Program-made: the position numbers and the translations under genes | Shown: positions 1 to 10,340 of the stretch, one piece after another | Layout of the letters: every line of letters starts with the position of its first letter | Position numbering within the stretch: position 1 is the first letter of the stretch | Notes under the pieces: model-generated | Database searches by the model: none | Told to the model about the DNA's origin: nothing | What the model saw: only the letters and a program-made list of their open reading frames with translations | Source of the DNA: Atrichornis clamosus | Taxonomy: Eukaryota > Chordata > Aves > Passeriformes > Menuridae | Direction: 5' to 3' | DNA length: 64,000 nucleotides | NCBI GenBank assembly: GCA_013400975.1 | Contig: WBMZ01002998.1 | Span: 62,001 to 126,000 of the forward strand

Positions 1-825
1 GAACTGTGAGATAATCTTTCTGAAACCCGCTACCCTCGCCTTTGCAAATCCTGAGAAGCAAATAGGATCCCTGTTCTGCTTCCACAGGGCTCAAAATCAC
101 ACCTATTATTATTGCGGACAAAAATGTGTGGTCAAAACCTATTTTTGAAACTTATTTAAAGAGGAGAGGGTTTCTTCCTCACCTAAAGGTAAGAGTTGGA
201 GGTCCTAAATTCTCATATTAATGCTGCAATCCTGCTCATCTGAGTTAGTTCACTGCTATATCCTGCTGAGGCCTGTGGAGTTGCTGCTCATTGGTTCTGT
301 GGGAGGAGGGTGTAGGCTTTAAGACAAGCCCCCTCCTATTCAACTGTGGTTCACTAGTTGCCTAAGATCCACAGGCTCTACCCAGTAGTTTCCTATGCTG
401 TTTCCACCTGTTCAGTATGAGCTGAGGAGTTGTACATAGGTCCAGTCCTGACTGTTCTGTCTGCTGATATCGTCTGACGACCTCTGGCTACAGCTGGTGT
501 TGTTGCTTCAAATCAATTTGGGCCATTCCATCAGAATCATTCACAACAGCCCCTTTGATTTTTTTGTTTGTGGTTTTAAAAAAAGTTATTATTATTATTA
601 TTAGCATCATTATTATTAACATTAGCATTAGTATTAATAATAATAATTTTTGTGGTGTGTTTCTGTTTTGTTTATTTGGGGTTTTTTTTCTTCTTTATTG
701 TTCCCCTGTTGCCCTGGTCACAGTTATGGTATGTTTCCAAGTGCTCCATAATATCTCTACTCCATGCCGAGTGGCTTGGAATATGCTAGCTAATCCCTTC
801 AGTATATTCAGAGAGCTTGCTTGGG
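1..825. other. intergenic, no recognised gene
   Basis: Mostly unique sequence. A short segment at 88-188 has good splice signals and an open frame, treated under findings. An ATT-rich microsatellite occupies about 585-650. Confidence 0.6.
585..650. repeat. (ATT)n-rich imperfect microsatellite
   Basis: TTATTATTATTATTATTA is followed by interrupted ATT/AAT units up to AATAATAATAAT. It is low-complexity sequence with no coding role; the short frame that crosses it is an artefact of composition. Confidence 0.85.
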
Positions 826-1286
826 CTCTAAGAAGGATGTGGACTTGTTGGAGCAAGTCTAGAATGCCATGAAGTTGATAAGAGGACTGGAGCCTATGAA
901 GACAGGCTCAGAAGGTTGAGGCTGTTGCCTGGAGCAGAGGAGGTTATGTGGAGACCTCATAGCAGCCTTCCAGTACCTGGAGAGGGCCTGCAGGGAAGCG
1001 GGAGAGGGACTCTTCGTCAGGAACTGTAGTGATGGGACAATGGGTACAGACTGAACGAGGGGAGGTTAGATATTAGGAAGAAATTCTTTATGGTGAGGGT
1101 AGTTAAACAGTGGAACACGTTGTCCAGGAAGGTTGTGGATGCCCCAACCATGGCAGTGTTTAAAGCCAGGTTGGATAAGGCCTTGAGCAACCTGGTCTAG
1201 GGGTGTCACTGCCCACGGCAGGACGTGGTTCTGCCTAGATGATCTTTAAGGTCCATTCCAACCCCTAACATTCTATGATTCTATGA
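826..1286 (+). mobile_element. CR1 LINE, 5'-truncated 3' end
   Basis: The sequence follows the avian CR1 3' region: the end of the reverse-transcriptase frame (AAGAAGGATGTGGAC onward), then the 3' UTR with TTAGGAAGAAATTCTTTATGGTGAGGG-like and GATGATCTTTAAGGTCC-like segments. It ends in the diagnostic octamer tail ATTCTATGATTCTATGA at 1270-1286. CR1 copies in birds are nearly always 5'-truncated and have no target duplication. Divergence looks moderate. It is not capable of movement. Confidence 0.93.
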
Positions 1287-4200
1287 CATGCAAGGGGGCA
1301 GTATTGAATACAGCCCAAAACCTTCTCACTAAAGTTGGATATTGAGGAGCCTTTGTCACCCATGTGTCTCACAAAAGCTGTGTCTGCAGATAAATATTAA
1401 AACATCATTTGTAATAAAATCACCCTGCTTACTGCTGAACCATTTGGTATCTGCTTTGACCAAGGGCTTTTCCACTGAATCACTGCTCTCTAAACGATTT
1501 CTTGGTTTCTCTTGCTATATTGCATTTTTATCCCCTACAGATGAGTATGTTGCTGTTTGTACTAAGTTTCTGCAGAACAGAAGGGAAAAATATGCTCATC
1601 TTGAAAATATGCTATTGTTAAATAGACTTTGAATGAGGAAGACATGAAATATCACTGTGATGTCTTCATAAATAAATTTAGTCATCTTTTAAGAAAATAA
1701 AAAAAGTGCTTTGAAACAAAGTGAGGCACATGCTTTGTAAACATCTATTATTATCCTCTAAGTCAATAGAATTTACTGAGAAGGAGTTTTACTTATTATC
1801 ATTAAAGACTTTTATGGCAGATCTAGTGATGGTGTCCACATACTGATATCTGTTCATTAACCCACCTGAAATGTTTCTGTTTATGTAGTGTTCGCCACAC
1901 TTATGTCTTTCAGCCTTTTTTTTTTAAGTTTCTGGACCTCTGAAATAGTTTGCCATAAGTGTGTGAGCCCCTTTATACTGACACTGAGCCTCCTGACAAT
2001 GGATTTGCTTCCTGTAGATGTCTTTTGTGGTTCTTTTGAGAATATTTTTAGGAATCCCGGTGGTCTGCAGCCTGAGAACTATTAGTATAGATGACACAGG
2101 CATGCAAATATTTTACTTCAATGCTGTGTAGGGGAGGGAGATTGTTGCTTTTTGTTCCTTGACAGGAATTATTATGTACTTTATTAAATACCTCAAAAGC
2201 ACCAGCTGACTAAAGTATCACAAATCCTTTTAACCAGCATATACTTCCTTTGGAAGGGCAGGTATCACGTGGGGATGACTGTGAAAATGACTGCAAGTGC
2301 TGATAAGAATACTTGTGTTCTCTGAGCCACTGTCACTCAATTTTCACTGGGGATTGGGCAGTTTTAATGAGTGTCACTCAGCAGAAGTTAGTGGGCTGTC
2401 CCCTCTTCTGCCCAGTCCTACACTGCAACCGTGCAACCCAGCGAGTGCCTTGGGGCTGGGGCACTGATGAAACACATGAAACCTCCCACCGGACCATGGT
2501 AAATATCTTGTGATTTTGAGAATGTAGGAGTCAGGAAAAATTATCAATACTCTTTCCAGCACAAATCCAAAACAACTCCATACTACCTGCTGTGAAGAAA
2601 ATTAAATCTACCCCAGCCAAAACCAGCACACCCTTAAATGTGATACAGATATTTCTTGAGCTGGTTGCTAGCTGGTAGGTTTGCCCTTCTGTATTCTTTT
2701 ATTTCAAGAACATTTTGCTGTCAAAACAAGCAAGACTGTCCTACAGGTTTATATTGTGTTGTATGGTGACCATTCCATTCATATAATCTTGAATGCTTTG
2801 TGTTGAACAGAGAGACAGATCTTTGACTTGGAAGGTTAGCTCCTTTCTTCCTTATGTTACTGTGCTGGACTGGGGGGTTAGAGGAAACCAAGTGAATTTT
2901 CTGTTGTTTTCAAGGGCTGGAGTTTTCCACCAAGGAACTGGTGATGTTCACTAAGAAAAGTGAGGGCAGAGCAAAGTTGAACACATATGGAAGCTGAATT
3001 CCTGTCTTTCCTCTAGAGACTGAACTTAATGGGATGGCAAGTAAAATCCTCTTGGTGCACAATGACACAGTCACTGAATATCTGCCAGTTGTTTTCCTCC
3101 CATCATTAGGAAGTTTATTGTGCCTAAACGAAGGAAAGTCTGATTTGTTGGGGGGAGTGATGCAAAAACAGGAAAAACATAATTCTCGAAGTCTTGCTGA
3201 CTGTGCTTTAGTCTCAGTCTAAGTGTAAGCTCTAAGATAGGAGGGCAAAAAATCCTTTGATCATGTTGTACTAAAATGTGGAAGGTAAGGCAGCTTAGTT
3301 TAAGCAGAGAAACCATTGGATGAGTATTTCTTGATAAATTTGGGATGAAAGAGCCTTTTGCATATGGGCTTCTTATCCTCCTCACTTAGAATGAAACAAA
3401 AATTTAAGTAGGAACAGGGGTTTTTATGCCTTTGATTCCTAGGACAGTCCAACTCCTTTAATGTAATTTGCAAATGAGAACAAATTCAAGTAAAACTAAT
3501 TGACAATCTCTAAAGAGAATCAGAGAAAGAAAATGTGGTTCAGCTCTTCTGCATGAGCAAAAGATACTTCTAGATCAAACTGTATTAGGACAGTAGAGAA
3601 CTGCATTTTTATCTTTGTAGAAAAACCTTAATTTAATTTCCAAAAATATTGCCATGAAGCACTGAGAATATTACTTGCTAAGTAACTTACTTGAAGAATG
3701 GATGAAAACAAATAACTTTGATGTATCACATTTTATTTTTTAGAATTGTTATCTGTTAGTGTACCACAAGTGGTTGGAGTCAATATATTTATGAAAATGG
3801 AAGGAACAAAAGATCTCATCCTAGAACACGGTTCCACACTGAAACAGTTGTCCACTTTATCTGTTTGCAAACATTATGCTATTTTTTTAGCAGCTCTATC
3901 ACAGATACTTCTCAGAGGATCTTTGTAAGGCCCATGTACAGTTTTTAGCCTTCAGCAGCCATACTTTGGAAAGACAACAAGGTTTAAAAAATTATTCAGG
4001 TCTGAGTTTTACCCTTCTCCTTAAATCTCTTTGCCTTGACATTTCTTTTTGCTTCATACTAATTTTCTCTTGTAAATGGCTGTTCTTGCTCCTACATTCA
4101 TTGAGGTCTAGCTGGCCTGGGGCTCCTAATTTGTGCACTTTTCATTCAACAAGTTCTTCAGGGACCTGTATTTCCTCACTGGTTCTGTCCGTAGGGAAAA

Positions 4201-6439
4201 GGACATTTTTCTCTGCCACTGTAATATGCTGAACCTGCTGTAGTTGAGCTTCTGGAGGAGTTTCATTGGCATAATCAGTTCTATAAACCTGCCTATAGTA
4301 TGTCCAAATGGACCGGCATGTAAATACAGGTGTGACTGCCAAAATCTGGAAATGCACAACCATAAGGATGCTCTGTCTAAGAACACAATGTTTCTGTTAC
4401 TAGTTAACTACTCCCTGTAGAGCAAATCTACAGTTAAAGAACACAGTTAAAGAACTTACCAGCAGTCCTTTATGCTTTCTGTTTCAGCTCCAGCCATTTG
4501 TTCCCTGGATTCTTATACAGCATAGTCCATTTTATCAGTGGCTTCTTCATAATTTCTGTGGCTCACAGTCCTTTGTCTGGTATCTACTAAATCTTCTAGC
4601 TCTGAGCTAGAAACTTCTCTTTCATAATTTTTTTTCCCAGAGACTGAATTAGTAACTCCTTGGCTGAAGCCTAGTTTGTAGTTACCTGGAAATCTCCTGG
4701 TTTGAGAGTACCTGCTTTATTACCTATTTACATATCTTATTTCATATCTGATGTGGACAGGGGCATTGTCTTGGCTTTTACCTAGATTTCCGCAGGTCGA
4801 GTTCTGGCCTGGTGGAAGATGCATGAATGTGCCCTACCTGTGAATGTTCATGTACACCACCAGGATAGGCTTCACTTGCTAGGACAGTTACCCTTTCTTT
4901 CTGTTCCTGTTGAGGCTCCTCTGCCTTCATCATCTCTGTTGCTGCACTTCCATTGTGCCCTAAAGCAGCTGCTCTTCTTTCAAAGTGCACTTCTCTGTGA
5001 CATTGCCTGTACATTCTGCTTGGAATGGAAGTTACCAAACTCTTCTCCCTGAATGGTACTGAGCCAGAATTGTCAAGAGAATAGTAGCTGTTGTCCAAAG
5101 CATGTGATTCTCTTAGTTAAAAGGAAAAGACGTCTCAGAAAATGCTATATTTCAGGGGTTTTTTTCTTGTTTACAAAAAAGGTACATAAAGTAAACAGAA
5201 AACAAACAGGGTTTGGTTTTTTTCTTGTACTGGTATGATTGGCTAAATCTCAGCCCAAGTCAAAGTTGTCTCTCACCTTCCTCCTGGAGCTCTCTCTCAT
5301 TGCTTCCATGACTACCTTCATCTGTTACTATAAACATCTCTGTCAATACAGGTTGTTGCTCTTACATTTTGTTTCTCCCAGCAACCTAAGAAAGAAGTAA
5401 CTCAGATTTAAAACATTTTCCTTTGTAGCCCATCATCTTGGATGGAACATTTAAGTGTGGCAAATGTAGTGCCATGCAGGGTTAGGCTTGGAAATTGATA
5501 TTTGCCAGGAGCCTCAAGTACAACATAATATGGCATAATCTGAAACTTTCTAAGAACTGTTTTGAAACCTTAAAGCAAGCATCCTCATATTATCCCTACT
5601 TAGTCAATGGTAGCTGGATTAGAGGGCATAAGATTTGTCTTGCTGGACACTGATACTCTTCAGAAAGCAGGAGACATCTGCACGTTCCTGATCACAAAGC
5701 CGGAGCTGCTTGTGAGGATGGCAGTACCCAGGCATGAGGAAAGCAGTTGTGAACCCTGCACGTCTGTTTGTATATGTGTGTGTGTGTCCCCATTTCCAGC
5801 ACAGGAGAGAATCCAACAATATTTCACCCAAATGAGAAATGTTATTCTGCAGATTAAAGCCACGCAGTGCCTGGTTTTGTCTTTATTTATGCCTTTCTAT
5901 TTCCTTCTCTGCTGACATGGGTGCACATGCCGGGAAGCACTGAAGGACATAATTGGCGTTGTGAAAAATTATTGGGAAGCCAGGACGTTCCCTTGCAGTG
6001 ATCCCCCCCTTCTCTTTCCCATCTGTCACCATCTAATGTGACAAAGTTTTTATCGGGCATTGAGGCAGAGGAGATTAAAAGTAAATACTGCAATCAGGAA
6101 GCAGCTGGGGGGAAAATGTAACACATTTCACACTAAGCTGAACAGCTCATCAACTTAGCCTTGTATATCTACGGTGGATGAGAGGGAGGGAGGGCTGCAG
6201 GGGGATGGTGTGGTTTAACATGCTTCACACTGGGAGTCTGAAGAGGATCCTCTACAAACAGGACACATGCTTTCTGGCACTTGCTTTATTTGGGAAGGAA
6301 AAAGCCCCAGGAGCCCTGTAGTTCTCCACTTGCTTTTGCAACAAACTTGTGTAAAGCACTGTTTTCTCAGGCCTAAATTCAAGTATTTTTGGACTCCCTT
6401 CCTGCTTTAGTGATGATCCTGTATACTACCATATCCTAT
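1287..6439. other. intergenic, no recognised gene
   Basis: Mostly unique DNA. A short TG run lies at about 5772-5790. Several open frames exist on both strands. Those at 4142-5119 on the minus strand have splice-like borders and are discussed as candidates only. About 5900-6100 reads like conserved regulatory DNA, with no direct evidence. Confidence 0.55.
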
Positions 6440-7123
6440 TGTCTTGGTTTAAAAGACAAACGTCTGCCAAGGAAGGCGGGAACCTTCCTGGCATGGGAAG
6501 AAAATACCCCTCCCTTCAAGTTATTGTAATTTCAAAATTACAGGGCTTTCAGGCAGGCAATGTAGAAAAAGGAATAACAGTTCTTTACTAGAATATATAT
6601 CTATATCTACTTACCTATATATCTGTATCAGGACAGAACAAATAACAATACAGTAACAGAAGCTTCCAACCCACTAAGCACTATTTTTCCCCTTTGGTGT
6701 AGTTATGACTATGGCTGGCAAGGGGCACTGGCGGCTCTGGCCAGGCAGAAAAGGTGCGATGATCCCCTCAGCTGGCACCAAGAGGGAAGGAAAGAAACGG
6801 CTCTTTTTGCAAACTCACGCAGGCAGTCACCAATCTCAGCACTACCAAGTAGCAGCAGGCAGAAGCAGAGAAAGCAGGCAGATTCGATCATGGTGCCAAA
6901 TTGCAGTGTAGCAAAGTCCTGGAGCTGAGTACACAAACTCCCACAGTACCGTGGGACTGCTCTCCTCAATCCATGAATGGAAAAAAGGCAGGAAGGCAGG
7001 ACCAATCCCTCACTGAGTCTCGGGTCCGAGTTCACAACCTATCGTGGCATCATGCCACAACTCCCAAAAAACTCCGAACAGAAAAGTACACCCTCCAGCC
7101 AAAAAATCCCCAACCCTCAGACA
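6440..7123 (-). mobile_element. 3' LTR of the degenerate ERV
   Basis: The left border is TGTCTTGGTTTAAAAGAC and the right border ends CAGACA, giving the matching inverted termini TGTCT and AGACA expected of an LTR. It lies next to the end of the integrase remnant on the side expected for a 3' LTR of a minus-strand element. The motif TTCTTTACTAG near the left end corresponds, on the minus strand, to AGTAAA, a possible weak poly(A) signal. The right border is inferred from the terminal repeat only. Confidence 0.65.
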
Positions 7124-7129
7124 TCTCCA

Positions 7130-8002
7130 CTGGAATGCCAGGGCACTTCACGTTGTGTCTTGGTTGCTGACTATTCACCCAGGGTCCTTGAGCAAAAACA
7201 ATCCGCAGGTGGATTTGCCTTTGCCTGAGGTAGAGTTATTTCAAACTTTTTTCCTTAGCATAACTCTCAGGTGTACTTTAGGGACCTTATCACCATCTAC
7301 AGTGTGAAGGGACTCTGAGTGGGCAGGGCCAGCTCCATTGATGGAGCCTCTAGTGTTGACTAACCACGTAGCCTTTGCTAGATGTGGATCCTAGTGCTTG
7401 AAGGCCCCCTCACCCCATGCCTTCAGAGTGGTTTTCAACGGCCCATTATTCCGTTCAACCTTTCCGGTGGCTGGTGCATGGTGTGGGATATGGTACACCC
7501 ACTCAATGCCATGCTCTTTTGCCTGGGTAGTAATTAACTATTCCTGAAATGAGTTCCATTATCTGACTCAATTTGCTCTGGGGTGCCATGTCACCACAGG
7601 ACTTGTTTTTCCATGCCCGGGATGGTATTTTGGGCAGTGGCGTGAGGCATCAGGTGCATCTCTAGCCATCCAGTGGTTGCTTCCACCATAGTAAGCACAT
7701 AGTACTTGCCTTCATGGGTTTGCATCAGTGTGATGTAATCAACCTGCCAGGCCTCTCCGTACCTGTACCACTGCCCATACCACAGGGGCTTCACTCTCTT
7801 GGCCTGCTTAATTGCTGTGCATGTTTCACACTTGTGGATAACCTGGGAGATAGTGTCCATAGTTAAATCCACCCCTCGGTCTTGTGCCCACTTATAGGTG
7901 GCATCTCTGCCCTGATGACCTGAGGCATCGTGGGCCCATAGAGCAAGGAATAAATCTCCTTTGTGCTGCTAGTCTAGATCTACCTGTGATACTTTGACTT
8001 GG
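7130..8002 (-). pseudogene. retroviral pol (integrase) remnant
   Basis: The minus-strand translation shows an integrase in order: the zinc-binding end with CETC (HHCC type), the first catalytic Asp in WQVDYI, the second in IESDNGTHF, and a GKVERNNG segment carrying the catalytic Glu. A C-terminal tail follows with the VDGDKVP segment typical of avian ERVL-like pol, from memory. The longest intact piece is 7591-7872. A stop separates it from the IESDNG part, and the frame changes before GKVERNNG, so the protein is not made. Its upstream part is cut by the solo LTR at 8003. Reverse transcriptase and RNase H are absent. Confidence 0.85.
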
Positions 8003-8762
8003 TGTCTCAGTTTTAGAGACAATTTAAGAGAGGATGGGGTCCTAACAAGCCCTTTCCGCAAATACAAAATGAATAACAATGGAGGAAAGTGTAAAAAACC
8101 AACAACAGTTTATTAACAAACAGAGGCAAGGAGAAAAAGGGTAACAAATGCTAAACTATTAAACTAACAAAACTCAACTCATAACAAAATGCCGGAGAAT
8201 ACCCTTCCGAAACGTGGTTCAAAATGGTGCCAGCTTTTTCCCTCCCGCCGCGAGTACCAGAGCTCTCACGAACCGCAGGTGATGGTCCAGTGGGTGCCTG
8301 GTGCTGATCTTCTCCCTCAGCTGGGTGCAGCAGGATGATCATGGCAGGCAGAGCAGCTGGGCTCGATGATTTCCTGCCAGCTTGGCTCAGCTCACAGGGG
8401 CCCGGCGGGCCGGAGAAGGGGTGGCCCCACTCCTACCGCTGCGCTGCCTCCTGCTCCGGATCAACAGCTATTCAGTTCATCTCGGAACAGTGAGAGGATC
8501 GCTGCTGCAGCTTCTCCGATCCAGGGAAGGGAAAAAGGGTTTTGGCCTGGGCCAGGAACCATACCAGCCAAGCAAGCACCATGCTGCACCCAGCCGCAGG
8601 AAGCCCGAGCCGTGAGGCTTCAAACCCACCATGCCAAAATGCCCCAGTCCCTCCCCCAGCCTCGCACACATCCAGTCCTGGGCCTGAAAGGTACAGCACT
8701 TGTTTTTCTGGGCATAAAGCGGACAATAATGGAATAGACCAGTCACAAACCACTCCAAGACA
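8003..8762 (-). mobile_element. solo LTR inserted into the older ERV
   Basis: It starts TGTCTCAG and ends CCAAGACA, with terminal TGTCT and AGACA. It is flanked on both sides by the same five bases, CTTGG (7998-8002 and 8763-8767), a perfect target-site duplication. No internal retroviral sequence remains, so it is a solo LTR left by recombination between two LTRs. AATAAA on the minus strand (8109-8114), about 110 bases from the left end, suggests minus-strand orientation. It is more GC-rich than its surroundings, which explains the several overlapping chance open frames within it (about 8366-8758). Confidence 0.88.
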
Positions 8763-8767
8763 CTTGG

Positions 8768-9600
8768 GCAGCTCTAGGCTTTGTGGCTTTTTAAATTCTA
8801 AACCTAAATGTATCAGTAAAATCAGCCATTAGCTGAGCATAAGGTGCCCAGTTCATGGGTGGTGCCATTGAGAAAGGTGTGGAGGGAACAATATTGGACA
8901 GTGCCGTGCTCCCCTTGGCAAGCCTTGTTTAGTTCCAGTGTCCCTGGAGTTCCAGGCCTTAGGACTTTTTGAAGCCTACCCCTAAGTGGAACTGGCAAAT
9001 CAGCCTATTGTTGAGGCTGATGTTCTCACACATGGTGGGTCACACTGAGAAAGGTGTGGCGGGAGCAATGTTGGGGCTGTTTCATGCTCTCCTTGGCAGT
9101 CCTCCTGTAGTTGTAGTGTCTCTGGAGCTCTAGGCCTTGTGGCTTTTTGAAGCCTAACCCCAGGCGGAACATTAATTGAGCCATTTTTTTGTGGCTGAGG
9201 TGCCCGGCACATAGGTGGTGCCAATGAAAAAAGTATGGAGGGAGCAATAATGGGCCAGTACTGTGCTCCCCTTGGCATGCCCTTTGTAGTTCCAGTGTCT
9301 CTGGAGGTCTAGGCATTGTGGCTTTTTGAAGCCTAACCATAAGCAGAACAGGAAAAAAAGCTTTTTGATGAGACTGAGGTGCCGAGGACATGGGTGTCTC
9401 CACTGAAAACAGTGTGGAGGGAGCAATGTTTGGGCAGTGCCATGCTCCCCTTGGTAGGGCTTTTGTGGTTGCAGTGTCCCTGGAGCTCTAGGCTTTGTGG
9501 GCCTTTGAAGCCTAACCCTAACCTGAAAAGTGAAGCAGTCTTTTGCTGAAGCTGAGGTTCCCAGCTCATGAGTGGTCCAAAAGAGAAAGGTGTGGAGTAC
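8768..9600. repeat. tandem array, about 4.6 copies of a 179-bp unit
   Basis: The anchor CTCTAGGC..TTGTGGCTTTTTGAAGCCTAA recurs at about 8772, 8950, 9128, 9307 and 9486, spacings of 178, 178, 179 and 179 bases. Each unit also carries GTGTGGAGGGAGCAAT, TGCTCCCCTTGGCA and CAGTGTC..TGGAGCTC in the same order. Copies differ by substitutions and small indels, so the array is not recent. The unit length is not a multiple of three, so it cannot encode a protein repeat. It sits between the gag and integrase remnants of the ERV, and the solo LTR inserted at its left edge. Confidence 0.9.
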
Positions 9601-9604
9601 CTCC

Positions 9605-10330
9605 AACAGCGTGCGCTTCTCAGGCGTAAGATCCCTTCCGCCATGATCTTCCAGGGCTTTTTATGATGGTGCTCCTGCAGGCTGTCTTTGTAAACAAACC
9701 TCTTATGGTTTTTAGAAGCTGCTCTCATAGAGAAAGGGGTCCTGACGCCCTCACAAACACCTGCTCAATACCCATAACCTGAGCCAAGGATCCCCAAACC
9801 CTTGCTTTGTTGCCATCAAGTTGCATGCTTTCAGACATAAGGTTCCAAACTCAGATCAACCAGGCTGGAAAAGCCTCACCCACCTATCACTTAACATCTT
9901 TCCGCATTTTGCAGATATTATCTAATGACAGGGTCTTGGTAATCATCACAGGCTCCGGTTCCTCTGCTGGTTGTGAGGGCCCTGGTACCCTATTGTCGTT
10001 AGCCAGACATACCAATTCGTCTTTGTGCTTCCTCCTCTGCACAGGGGCGAGTGCTGCAGGCTGTGGCTGCCCTTGTGGTTTGTCTGGAGCCTGAATGGCT
10101 GTAACATCTGTTGGCTCTACTGCTGCGCCATCCCCCTTTCCCTCTGACTGCAGGTGGTGCTGTTGGGCAGTGTTCCTGGCCCATGTGGCAGTTTTCTGGG
10201 CAGCATCCCTTGTCTCTGGGGCAACTTCTCTTGCCTTGCTCTTATTCTCTTTCCTCTCATACTGGCAGCACAGCCAGAAGGAGAAAAAGAAGCCATATTG
10301 GCATGCAGAACATAAGACACAGAGGAAGTA
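9605..10330 (-). pseudogene. retroviral gag-like remnant
   Basis: Minus-strand frames show short pieces reminiscent of avian ERVL-type gag: a Gln/Pro-rich stretch, then TKTLSLDN, then GSLAQVMGIEQVF and KPWKIMAEGI. The family call rests on my memory of related elements, not on a search. The pieces lie in different frames and include stops. The order (gag to the right of integrase on the minus strand) agrees with the orientation of the element. Left end: the tandem array interrupts it at about 9600. Confidence 0.5.
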
Positions 10331-10340
10331 AAATGAGGAG

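Larger units (their letters stand above)
6440..10340 (-). mobile_element. degenerate endogenous retrovirus, ERVL-like, with nested insertions
   Basis: Read on the minus strand, from right to left: a gag-like remnant (about 10330-9605), a tandem array in place of the gag end and reverse transcriptase, integrase remnants (about 8000-7130), and a 3' LTR (7123-6440). No env is recognisable between integrase and LTR, which fits ERVL-type elements. I found no 5' LTR to the right of the gag remnant, so the element is truncated or its end is too diverged. In-frame stops and frame changes show it is a dead fossil. Right-hand limits are approximate. Confidence 0.75.

Noticed and set aside
1542..1632. 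Terminal exon with stop and AATAAA at about 1669
   Set aside because: The acceptor is good, but its reading phase (2) does not fit the only candidate upstream exon (88-188, ending in phase 0). A coincidence of CAG, short frame and AATAAA is common in AT-rich DNA.
8366..8758. Several overlapping frames over 90 codons on both strands as genes
   Set aside because: They lie wholly within the GC-rich solo LTR 8003-8762; low stop density from base composition explains them.
9026..9728. Overlapping minus-strand frames of 125-144 codons as a repeat protein
   Set aside because: They run through the tandem array, whose 178-179 base unit is not divisible by three, so each unit is read in a different frame.
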